Positions 13,173 through 20,857 of a stretch of DNA of 28,991 nucleotides are shown here, in pieces (position 1 is the first letter of the stretch; each line of letters opens with the position of its first letter). The stretch spans positions 1 through 28,991 of the forward strand of contig CAVDWX010000047.1 in assembly GCA_963612735.1 (NCBI GenBank), read 5' to 3'. Source of the DNA: CAVDWX01 sp963612735. Its GTDB lineage: Bacteria; Bacillota_I; Bacilli_A; RFN20; CAG-826. Both the position numbers and the translations under genes were made by a program. Under the pieces are notes generated by a model that saw only the letters and a program-made list of their open reading frames with translations, was not told the origin of the DNA and searched no databases.

Positions 13173-14657
13173 TTAATTCCTTATTAACGCCGCTTCGTTT
13201 TTCTTTAATACATTATCTTTTCCGGATGTAAATATGACTTCATTTTCTAATTCTAAATCGTTATCTGAGAAATTAATGATTAATTTAGTGTCACCCCGAT
13301 TAATTATGATAATTTTATTATCTTCTTGAATTTCAAATATATCGGAAGTTAAAGATGGTATTGATTTTCTTAACTTAATTACTTGTTTAATGTAATTTAA
13401 TAATGAATTTTCATCATTAATCGCATCTTCTACATTAACATTGTTTTCTTTATCTATTGGTAAATATAATTCATTATCCGTTGTTGAAAAACCATAATTT
13501 TTATTTTTATTCCACTGCATTGGTGTTCGATCACCAGTTCTTTGAAAACCTCCATCTTTACTGTCTAAATTGAGATGTTTCATCATGATTTCATCACCAT
13601 AATATAAAAAGGGAATTCCAGGTAAGGTATAAAGCATGAGATAAAAAGTTTTAAGTTCTTCTTTTGATAAGAAGGAAGAGATACGAGGAGTGTCGTGATT
13701 TCCACTTATTAAGGCAAGATAGGAATCATATTTTTTACTGCTTTCATATCGAGCTTTAATATCATTGATAAAAAATGACAAATCTGCACCCTTAAATAAA
13801 TTGTCACCTCTAGAATATTTATTACTTCTCACCAAACGATGGAAGAAATTATCCCAGTGGTCAAGAACAAAATCCGCATCAAATCCTGCTTTTAAGGCGC
13901 ATTCTGGATTAGACCATTCCGAGACAAAGAATGAATTTGGATATTCTTTTTTAACATGAGAAAAGAGATATTGCCATACCTCAATTGTCGCGCTTTTATC
14001 TCCATCGTCTTTGACAAGAGAATCCGCCATATCGACTCGAAAACCATCGACCCCTCTAGCTAGATAAAATCTCATTACATTTAAGATATATTCTCGGGCT
14101 TGGAAAGTTCTTTCGTCTTGATAAGACAATTGCCATGAAGGATATTTAACTTCCTTAAAACCATAATTAAAAGCTGGTTGAGTCGAAAAAAAGTTAACTA
14201 AATAACAACCATTTCTTTGATGTCTTCCAGCAATGAGACGATATCCTTCTTCATAGTTCCAAACGCACGAATTCCAAATGAATAAATCACTTTTATCGTT
14301 TCTTTTTGGCTCAGCACTTTTTAAGAAATCTTTATTTTCTTCACTCGCATGACCGGCGACTAAATCGATGATAACTTTAATGCCTAATGAATGGGCTTTA
14401 TTAATTAAACCATCTAAATCTTTTAATGTTCCAAATCTTGGATCGACATCAAAGAAATCTTTTACATCATATCCTCCATCCATGAATGGGGAGAGATAAA
14501 ATGGATTTAACCAGATGGCGTTGACACCTAAATCCTTGATATAATCGAGTTTTTCTTTGATTCCGTTTAAATCTCCAATGCCATCATTGTTACTGTCGTA
14601 AAATGAGGTCGGGTATATTTCATAAAATATTAAATCTTTAAATTCTTTTTTGCTCAT
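13173..14657 (-). CDS. GH13 alpha-glucosidase/alpha-amylase-family enzyme
   Basis: A 494-residue cytosolic (no signal) glycoside hydrolase. The (beta/alpha)8 barrel covers about 5-400. The catalytic nucleophile is Asp209 in GFRVDMAD, the acid/base Glu247 in FVSEWS, and the transition-state Asp322 in SGNHDTPR. Region I reads DLVAGHAS, with Gly where most members have Asn before the His. GDRTPMQWN is typical of alpha-glucosidase and trehalose synthase-like members. A small beta-domain occupies the last 80 residues. It likely splits imported malto- or isomalto-oligosaccharides. GGAAG precedes the ATG. First gene of a two-gene operon with the lipase-like hydrolase, and divergent from the glycosyltransferase cluster. 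Confidence 0.88.
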   Translation of the reverse strand: MSKKEFKDLIFYEIYPTSFYDSNNDGIGDLNGIKEKLDYIKDLGVNAIWLNPFYLSPFMDGGYDVKDFFDVDPRFGTLKDLDGLINKAHSLGIKVIIDLVAGHASEENKDFLKSAEPKRNDKSDLFIWNSCVWNYEEGYRLIAGRHQRNGCYLVNFFSTQPAFNYGFKEVKYPSWQLSYQDERTFQAREYILNVMRFYLARGVDGFRVDMADSLVKDDGDKSATIEVWQYLFSHVKKEYPNSFFVSEWSNPECALKAGFDADFVLDHWDNFFHRLVRSNKYSRGDNLFKGADLSFFINDIKARYESSKKYDSYLALISGNHDTPRISSFLSKEELKTFYLMLYTLPGIPFLYYGDEIMMKHLNLDSKDGGFQRTGDRTPMQWNKNKNYGFSTTDNELYLPIDKENNVNVEDAINDENSLLNYIKQVIKLRKSIPSLTSDIFEIQEDNKIIIINRGDTKLIINFSDNDLELENEVIFTSGKDNVLKKNEAALIRN

Positions 14658-14739
14658 ATTATTTACTTCCTTTATTAAAAAGATACAACGCGTTAAAGGG
14701 ATTATCTAGACTAATTTTAATTTAATTAAATTAGTGTAG

Positions 14740-14768
14740 TTGACTATTAAATTTATAGAGCATAAACT
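14740..14768 (+). promoter_or_regulatory. Promoter of the GT2 gene
   Basis: TTGACT (14740-14745), a 17-nt spacer, and TAAACT (14763-14768). The predicted start coincides with the A of the ATG at 14775. An AT-rich imperfect dyad (CTAATTT...AAATTAG) lies just upstream. Confidence 0.5.
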
Positions 14769-14774
14769 TAAATC

Positions 14775-15491
14775 ATGATTTTAAGCGTGATTATCCCTTG
14801 CTATAACGAAGGAAAATGTATTAAAGAAAATGTTTTAAAAGTTGATAATTTTTTAAAAACAATACTCACAAAAGAAGATTATGAAATCATTGCTGTTAGC
14901 GATGGTTCTAAAGACGATACGCTTTCTATTATCGAATCAATTAAAGAAATAAAAGGAATCGGATACACCGAAAATAAAGGAAAAGGTGGAGCGGTTAAAT
15001 ATGGAATTGAACATGCTTTGGGCGATTATATCTTATTCATGGACGCTGATTTGTCCACCGATTTAAGCGCTATCAAAGATGTTTTAACTAATATTAATAA
15101 ATACAATGCCATTATTGGTAGCAGACATCATAAGAAAAGCAATATTATAAAAAAACAGCCTTTCTCTCGAGTTTTTATTGGATGGTGCTGCCGTAAATTA
15201 GTGAATCTAAAATTTCATTTTCATTTAACTGACACTCAATGCGGATTTAAAGCATTTAAAACGAGTTTTGCTAAAAAGATGATTAAAAAGCAGACCATCA
15301 ACGGTTTTGCATTTGATGTTGAATATCTTTATATTGCTTATTTAAACAAACAATCATTATTAGAAATTCCCGTTACATGGAGCAATGATGAAGGAAGTAC
15401 TGTTTCTCCAATTAAATCATCCATCAGATTTTTTAAAGATTTGTCTTTAATAAAGAAAAATAAAAAGAAATATATTATCGACAAGGAATAG
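14775..15491 (+). CDS. GT2 glycosyltransferase, polyprenyl-phosphate sugar synthase-like
   Basis: A 238-residue glycosyltransferase of the DPM1/Alg5 type. VIIPCYNEG (5-13) is the GT-A nucleotide site, VSDGSKDDT (41-49) follows, and DAD (90-92) is the metal-binding DxD. DTQCGFKAF is characteristic of dolichyl- or undecaprenyl-phosphate glucose/mannose synthases. No membrane segment is present, so it would act at the inner face of the membrane. It probably transfers a hexose from NDP-sugar to a lipid phosphate, feeding cell-surface glycosylation. No Shine-Dalgarno is visible; the promoter predicts a leaderless mRNA. Only 7 nt separate it from the next lipoprotein gene, so the two likely form an operon. 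Confidence 0.86.
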   Translation: MILSVIIPCYNEGKCIKENVLKVDNFLKTILTKEDYEIIAVSDGSKDDTLSIIESIKEIKGIGYTENKGKGGAVKYGIEHALGDYILFMDADLSTDLSAIKDVLTNINKYNAIIGSRHHKKSNIIKKQPFSRVFIGWCCRKLVNLKFHFHLTDTQCGFKAFKTSFAKKMIKKQTINGFAFDVEYLYIAYLNKQSLLEIPVTWSNDEGSTVSPIKSSIRFFKDLSLIKKNKKKYIIDKE

Positions 15492-15498
15492 GGATTAT

Positions 15499-16851
15499 AT
15501 GAAAAAGTCATTTATTTTGCTATTTTTAGTTTGCCTGATGGGTTGTTCATCGACAAATGAATCTAAATTTAGTTTTACTAGCAGTTCTAATTTATCCACT
15601 AGTGAGATTTCTTCTAGTGAAAATAGTGGTTCATCAAGTAGTGATAAGGATAGTTCATCAAGTAGCCAAGATAGTTCTTCAAATGATAGTCAAAGTAGTT
15701 CAAGTCAAGATTCTAGCGATAATATCTTAACTTTATCTAGCATCAAAGATGTTATTAATAAATGTTTGCTCCTTCCTACACCGGATGACGATAATTTGCC
15801 AAAATTTGTCCAAGGCACTGAATTAGTTAAGATAAACGCTCATGCTTTATCGTATTGCAATACTAATACCACTAAAAAAGGATATGGACCCGATGGAAAA
15901 ATCTTGATGGTTGATTCAACTGGTTATATTTATGTATCGAGTTCATCAAGAGAAAACTTTTATTCACAAGCCAAAAAATATATTGATCAAGAAACATCTA
16001 ATTATGAAATTACTGGTTATGTTGCGATGTCTAGAGGAGAGCCTGAATTAGTTTTAAAAGATTATGTCTGGAATAAAGATTTAGATATCGATTATAATTT
16101 ATCTTCTTTAGCTAAACCGGTTAATAACATTAAAGAAATATATGATGAATGCTATAAATTAGATTATAACATCAAAGGTACAGCCTCTGGTGGATTTGTT
16201 TCCATTAATAACTTAACTTGCTTAGATAAATTGGATGATAATATGTGGAATTTTATTGATGGTAACAATAACGTTATTAAGGTTAGAGATTGCTCTTCTA
16301 ATACATCTTTTAGTAGCAATGTTAACTACGACATCATCGGTTCCTTATCGATTAGTAAATATTCACCAGCGTTAATCGTTGGGACTTATTCAAGAAGCAC
16401 CAATCAAGAGACAATTAATAGTGTAGATATTGATAAAATTAAGGCGACGACGTTTAGTGAAATAAATAATATGCATTCTTATTTTAATGATGATACATAT
16501 TCTAGAGTTAATGAAAATGTTTTCTATTCTTCATCTCATATTTATAAAATTGATTGCTTTGTTAATGCTTATAATATCAATGGTTATAATTATTATTTTA
16601 CATTAGGTGAAAACTCTAAAGAATTATCTAGCGAAGCGAGTGGAGCAAACGCTAAAAACTTGTTCATTAGCAATAAAAGTATGCATAATGTGAAAGTAAA
16701 TTCATTAAAATTTGTTCCGCTTTTAGATCAATATAATGATGAACTACAAGTTAGCATATATTTTATTCTTGATAGTGAAAAAACAGTCGATAAAATTGAA
16801 TGTTGGAATATCCATGTTATCGAATCCTTAATTCCACAAGCTAGTGAATAA
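15499..16851 (+). CDS. Lipoprotein with Ser-rich linker, unknown function
   Basis: A 450-residue lipoprotein. A short signal peptide ends in LMGC with Cys16 lipidated. Residues about 17-75 are a low-complexity Ser/Asp/Asn linker that would extend the domain from the membrane. The rest shows two similar stretches, each with a GYIYV or GFVSI strand and later a Y-x-I-x-G strand about 40-50 residues on. This recalls OB-fold (BOF/YgiW-like) domains, but the match is by eye only. No catalytic motif is seen. Ribosome site AAGGAATAGGG overlaps the end of the glycosyltransferase gene, which suggests linked expression. Surface binding or assembly role is only a guess. Confidence 0.7.
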   Translation: MKKSFILLFLVCLMGCSSTNESKFSFTSSSNLSTSEISSSENSGSSSSDKDSSSSSQDSSSNDSQSSSSQDSSDNILTLSSIKDVINKCLLLPTPDDDNLPKFVQGTELVKINAHALSYCNTNTTKKGYGPDGKILMVDSTGYIYVSSSSRENFYSQAKKYIDQETSNYEITGYVAMSRGEPELVLKDYVWNKDLDIDYNLSSLAKPVNNIKEIYDECYKLDYNIKGTASGGFVSINNLTCLDKLDDNMWNFIDGNNNVIKVRDCSSNTSFSSNVNYDIIGSLSISKYSPALIVGTYSRSTNQETINSVDIDKIKATTFSEINNMHSYFNDDTYSRVNENVFYSSSHIYKIDCFVNAYNINGYNYYFTLGENSKELSSEASGANAKNLFISNKSMHNVKVNSLKFVPLLDQYNDELQVSIYFILDSEKTVDKIECWNIHVIESLIPQASE

Positions 16852-16907
16852 TTTTTTCCAATAAAAAAGCCTTTTATCCTTTATATATTGTATTAGGAGG
16901 GTAAGGT

Positions 16908-18779
16908 ATGAAAAATTATAAAGCTTTAACATTATTAACATTAATTTGTTTATTATCATCATGTGGAACAACTTCTTCATCGAAGACTAGTTCTATAGTA
17001 GGAGGCTCTTCCTCTAACAGTGGAACGATTAATGGTAGTTCATCGAGTAGTTCAACTTACAATTATTCTTCATTTGATGTCGATTCTTCTTTTTCTTCCG
17101 TGGAATTAGATGATACAACTTACGATGAAAAGATTACATTAGATGGTACAAGCGCTACTTTTGAAAAGGGGAATGAAAATGTTACCTTAGTGGAGGGAGA
17201 TGTCGTTATTTCTAGCCAAGGAACATACTTAATTGAAAGCGCATCATTATATACTAAGCATATTTATGTAACAGCAGGAGAAGGCACAGTTGAACTTCTT
17301 CTCAATGGAGTTGGAATCTCTATTAGTGAAGATGGATTTTCACCAATTTATGCTCCTAATGGTTCTAAATTAACGATCAAAAAAGTAAAAGGTAGTCTAA
17401 ATTATATCTATGATGGAAGAGACTACACGAATGAAGATTTAGAAGGGAATGCCGCTATATTTTGCAAAAAGAAGCTCAATATAACAGGAAAAGGCTCTTT
17501 AACTGTTATTGCAAATTATAATAATGGTGTTGGCAGTAAAGTTGGAGTTACATGTAAAAATGGGATATTGACTATTGTTTCTTATAATAATTGTATTAAG
17601 AGTGGTAAACTCCTTGAAATTGGTTCTATCGATGAAGATAGCGGCGAAACTGAAGGTGGAACATTTAATCTTGAATCTAAAACTGGCCAATGTTTAAAAA
17701 GCGATGGTACAGAAGAAGGTGGCATTACTATTTATGATGGCGATATCATTTGTAATGCGAAAGAAGATGGTATTGAAGCTGAACTCGATATCAATATTCA
17801 AGGTGGCAGCATTCAAATTGTCACCGATAATGGTAGTACTGGCACATTAACTGATGACTCTGCTTCTTCTAAAGGCATTAAAAGTGAGACTAATGTAACT
17901 ATTACAGGCGGAACATTTAATATTGATTCTTTAGATGATAGCATTCATAGTAATGGCAATATAACCATCAGTGGAGGATCATTTAATCTTGCTACAAGTG
18001 ATGACGGCATTCACGCTGATGATACATTTACATTGACTAATGGCACTATTAATATCACTAAATCCTATGAAGGCATTGAAGCTGAAACGCTTAATTTCAA
18101 TGGTGGAACAGTTTATATTAAAGCTAGCGATGACGGTATTAACGCCGCTGGAGGCAGCGATACTAATAAGACCACGAATCCATGGGATAATACCTCGACT
18201 GGAACATTGAATATTAGTGATGGTTACATCTATATTGACGCTGAAGGAGATGGACTTGATAGCAACGGAAACATCTTTGTAACGGGTGGATTTACTGTTA
18301 TTGCCGGCCCCACTAACGGGGGAGATGGACCTCTTGATGTTGGAGATAATGGTGGTTATTTGTCTCAAAGTGGCGGAACTTTAATTGCTTATGGAAATAG
18401 TGGAATGGCCATCAATGCTTCGAAAGGCAGCCAAAAGACGATGTTATTTAATCATTCTAGTAACATCAATAGTTCCTATTACTACATCATTAAGGATAGT
18501 TCAGGAAATATCATTAGCGTTATTAAACCAAGTAAAACAACGAATTCTTTATATTATTCTTCTAGTGCTTTAACTAATGATAAATATACACTATATACCG
18601 CTAAAGTAAGCGATGTGAGTGCTTCATTAACTGAAACATTTAAAGGAGTATATTCCACAACTGACTCAATATCAGGAACTAGCGTTGGAACCATCGATTT
18701 AACTAGTGTTACGAACGGAAGTTATGGCTATAGAGATGGTGGACATGGTGGTGGCCCTGGAGGACCTGGTGGAAGATAA
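16908..18779 (+). CDS. Lipoprotein with Cthe_2159/DUF4353-type beta-helix
   Basis: A 623-residue lipoprotein. The signal peptide ends LLSSC with Cys19. A Ser/Gly-rich linker runs to about residue 65. Residues about 75-560 contain repeated units such as ITISGGSFNLATSDDGIHAD and LNFNGGTVYIKASDDGINA, the pattern of the Cthe_2159 right-handed beta-helix. That family binds Ca2+ and acidic polysaccharide such as polygalacturonate. The C-terminus is a short Gly/His tail (GGHGGGPGGPGG) that may be flexible or metal-binding. AGGAGG lies about 9 nt before the ATG. It follows the other lipoprotein by 56 nt and ends with a terminator, so it may close the operon started by the glycosyltransferase. Adhesion to plant or host polysaccharide is likely. 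Confidence 0.82.
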   Translation: MKNYKALTLLTLICLLSSCGTTSSSKTSSIVGGSSSNSGTINGSSSSSSTYNYSSFDVDSSFSSVELDDTTYDEKITLDGTSATFEKGNENVTLVEGDVVISSQGTYLIESASLYTKHIYVTAGEGTVELLLNGVGISISEDGFSPIYAPNGSKLTIKKVKGSLNYIYDGRDYTNEDLEGNAAIFCKKKLNITGKGSLTVIANYNNGVGSKVGVTCKNGILTIVSYNNCIKSGKLLEIGSIDEDSGETEGGTFNLESKTGQCLKSDGTEEGGITIYDGDIICNAKEDGIEAELDINIQGGSIQIVTDNGSTGTLTDDSASSKGIKSETNVTITGGTFNIDSLDDSIHSNGNITISGGSFNLATSDDGIHADDTFTLTNGTINITKSYEGIEAETLNFNGGTVYIKASDDGINAAGGSDTNKTTNPWDNTSTGTLNISDGYIYIDAEGDGLDSNGNIFVTGGFTVIAGPTNGGDGPLDVGDNGGYLSQSGGTLIAYGNSGMAINASKGSQKTMLFNHSSNINSSYYYIIKDSSGNIISVIKPSKTTNSLYYSSSALTNDKYTLYTAKVSDVSASLTETFKGVYSTTDSISGTSVGTIDLTSVTNGSYGYRDGGHGGGPGGPGGR

Positions 18780-18786
18780 CTAATAC

Positions 18787-18810
18787 AAAAGAGGCTAAAC
18801 CCTCTTTTTT
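18787..18810 (+). terminator. Terminator of the lipoprotein operon
   Basis: AAAAGAGG (18787-18794) and CCTCTTTT (18801-18808), 6-nt loop, T-run to 18810. Confidence 0.85.
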
Positions 18811-18832
18811 AAAATAAAATAGACATATCACT

Positions 18833-18850
18833 ATTATTTAAATAAATAAT
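18833..18850. repeat. AT-rich palindrome upstream of M18 gene
   Basis: ATTATTTA-AA-TAAATAAT is a perfect 8-bp inverted repeat with a 2-nt centre, 35 nt before the M18 start codon. Possible operator; in AT-rich DNA it may be chance. Confidence 0.3.
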
Positions 18851-18884
18851 GATTTAATATTGATAATGTTTTAGGAGGAAAATT

Positions 18885-20255
18885 ATGTATAGAAAAAATG
18901 CATGGGAGAAATACGATAATAAAGAATTCAAAGCGGTCATGAATTTTGCTAAAGATTATATTTCTTTCTTATCAAAATCAAAAACTGAACGCTTAGCGGT
19001 CAAAGAGAGCGTCTTATTATTAGAAAATGCTGGATTTAAAAATGTTGATTCGCTCACTAGTGTTAAAACTGGTGATAAAGTTTATTTTGTCAATAAAAAT
19101 AAAAACATCTGTGCTTTTGTCATTGGTAAAAAACCATTAGTGGAAGGCTTAAGAATATTAGGTGCTCATATCGATTCACCTCGTTTAGATTTAAAAGAGC
19201 ACCCCATCTATGAAAAGAATGGCTTCGCTTTAGCGGATACCCATTATTACGGCGGAATTAAGAAATATCAATGGGTGACTATTCCTCTTGCTTTACACGG
19301 TGTAGTCTGTAAGAAAGATGGAACTAAAGTTGATATTAATATTGGTGAATCTGCTTCAGATCCTGTCGTTGGTATCTCAGATTTATTAATCCATTTAAGC
19401 GCTGATCAACTTCAAAAGACATTAGCAAAAGGTATTGAAGGTGAAAATCTCGATGTCACTTTTGGCAATATCCCACTTTATGGAACTAAAACTAATCCAG
19501 TTAAAGCTAATATCTTAAAAATCTTAAAGAAGAAATATGATATTGAAGAAGAAGATTTAATCTCCGCTGAAATAGAAGTCGTTCCAGCTGGGAATGCTCG
19601 AGATTACGGTTTAGATTCATCAATGATTGCCGGATATGGACACGATGATCGTTGCTGTGCTTATACATCGTTAAGAGCCATTTTAGAAACCGATACTAAT
19701 GAATATACTTCTTGCTGCGTCTTAGTGGACAAAGAAGAAATTGGTTCGGTTGGAGCTACCGGAGCGCAATCATTATTTTTTGAAAATGCTATTATGAAGT
19801 TATCGACCTTATTAGGAGATAAACATCCCGTTTATATTGCTAGATTATGTCTAGAAAATTCCAAGATGTTGTCCAGCGATGTCTCCGCTGCATTCGATCC
19901 TTTATATGCCTCTGTGAGCGATCCTAATAATAGTGCTTATTTCGCTAACGGGATTGTCTTTAATAAATATACAGGAGCGAGAGGAAAATCTGGTTCAAAT
20001 GATTCTAACCCTGAATATTATGCTTGGGTGAGAAAAGTAATGGATGAAGGTAATGTCAATTGGCAAAATGCTGAACTCGGTAAAGTCGATCAAGGCGGAG
20101 GAGGCACAATTGCCTATATCTTAGGAAATTATAATATGAATGTTATAGATGCTGGTATCCCAGTCTTAAACATGCACGCTCCAATGGAAGTTATCTCTAA
20201 AGCAGACTTATATGAAGCTTATCAAGGTTACGTCCATTTCTTAAAAGCTGAATAA
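18885..20255 (+). CDS. M18-family aminopeptidase
   Basis: A 456-residue cytosolic zinc aminopeptidase. It carries GAHIDSPRLD (zinc ligand His95), HYYGGIKKYQW, GYGHDDRC with a bridging Asp, DKEEIGSVGA with the catalytic Glu pair, and LNMHAPMEV with the last zinc His. These are the conserved blocks of the M18 family (yeast Ape1/DNPEP, bacterial relatives), which form tetrahedral dodecamers and release N-terminal residues, often acidic or hydrophobic, from peptides. Length is typical. AGGAGG lies about 8 nt before the ATG. It ends at a perfect palindromic hairpin and is followed 39 nt later by the Nudix gene. Role: recycling of peptides for amino acids. Confidence 0.92.
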   Translation: MYRKNAWEKYDNKEFKAVMNFAKDYISFLSKSKTERLAVKESVLLLENAGFKNVDSLTSVKTGDKVYFVNKNKNICAFVIGKKPLVEGLRILGAHIDSPRLDLKEHPIYEKNGFALADTHYYGGIKKYQWVTIPLALHGVVCKKDGTKVDINIGESASDPVVGISDLLIHLSADQLQKTLAKGIEGENLDVTFGNIPLYGTKTNPVKANILKILKKKYDIEEEDLISAEIEVVPAGNARDYGLDSSMIAGYGHDDRCCAYTSLRAILETDTNEYTSCCVLVDKEEIGSVGATGAQSLFFENAIMKLSTLLGDKHPVYIARLCLENSKMLSSDVSAAFDPLYASVSDPNNSAYFANGIVFNKYTGARGKSGSNDSNPEYYAWVRKVMDEGNVNWQNAELGKVDQGGGGTIAYILGNYNMNVIDAGIPVLNMHAPMEVISKADLYEAYQGYVHFLKAE

Positions 20256-20264
20256 TTTATAAAC

Positions 20265-20290
20265 GGAGCTCAATATTGAGCTCCTTATTT
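20265..20290 (+). terminator. Terminator of the M18 gene
   Basis: GGAGCTCAAT/ATTGAGCTCC (20265-20284) is a perfect 20-nt palindrome followed by TTATTT. It ends only 4-10 nt before the Nudix start codon, so the next gene is either terminated here and started anew or read through. Confidence 0.7.
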
Positions 20291-20294
20291 AAAT

Positions 20295-20825
20295 ATGAAA
20301 GTATTATACGAATTAAAAGATAAGCAGTTCCCATATGAAGGGATAACTCATACTCGACAAATTGTTCGAGCGGTAGTTATTAATTCTAAAAATCAAATAG
20401 CATTTGTTAAACTTCACGGATGCGATGAATTAGGAGATCGAAATTATTATGAACTTCCTGGTGGAGGTAAAGAATATTTTGATGATACCTTAGAAGATGC
20501 TTTAGAAAGAGAAATGGAAGAAGAAATAGGTTGTACCATAAAAGATATTGTTCCTTTAGGCCGAGTCATCGATTATTACAATGCCTTAAAAAGAAGAAAT
20601 GACAATCATTATTATTTAGCATATGTCTCGATGAATGTTCCTTGGCATTTAACAGCGATGGACAATGTATTGTTTGAAAAGATTGTTTGGGTTGATATTG
20701 ATAAAGCTTATCAAGTGTTTGCTTCTAGTAAAATGAGTCCACTTTCGATATTAGTAAAGAATAGAGAATTACCCATTATTGCATTAGCGATTGAAAAACA
20801 TAAAGAAAAAGAGGCTCGTAAATAA
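20295..20825 (+). CDS. Nudix hydrolase
   Basis: A 176-residue Nudix-fold enzyme. The Nudix box covers about 58-81: GKEYFDD then REMEEEIG. It matches GX5EX7REUXEEXGU except that the first Glu is Asp. The RE and EE metal-binding residues are all intact, so activity is expected. The family hydrolyses nucleoside diphosphates linked to another moiety; substrate is not readable. No Shine-Dalgarno is evident and the preceding terminator leaves only 10 nt, so its expression mode is unclear. It shares its 3' hairpin with the convergent lipoprotein gene. Confidence 0.85.
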   Translation: MKVLYELKDKQFPYEGITHTRQIVRAVVINSKNQIAFVKLHGCDELGDRNYYELPGGGKEYFDDTLEDALEREMEEEIGCTIKDIVPLGRVIDYYNALKRRNDNHYYLAYVSMNVPWHLTAMDNVLFEKIVWVDIDKAYQVFASSKMSPLSILVKNRELPIIALAIEKHKEKEARK

Positions 20826-20846
20826 GACGAGTCCTCTTTTGCTTTT
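20806..20846. terminator. Bidirectional terminator
   Basis: AAAGAGG-CTCGT (20808-20819) pairs with ACGAG-CCTCTTT (20827-20839, one bulged T). On the plus strand TTTT follows; on the minus strand TTTTTCTTT follows. It therefore serves both the Nudix gene and the convergent lipoprotein gene. The stem overlaps the Nudix stop codon. Confidence 0.8.
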
Positions 20847-20857
20847 GAGATAATCAA

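Noticed and set aside
15560..15730. Possible tandem or CRISPR-like repeats in the Ser-rich region
   Set aside because: Repetition reflects Ser codons (AGT/TCA/TCT) in a low-complexity linker; no constant repeat-spacer periodicity.
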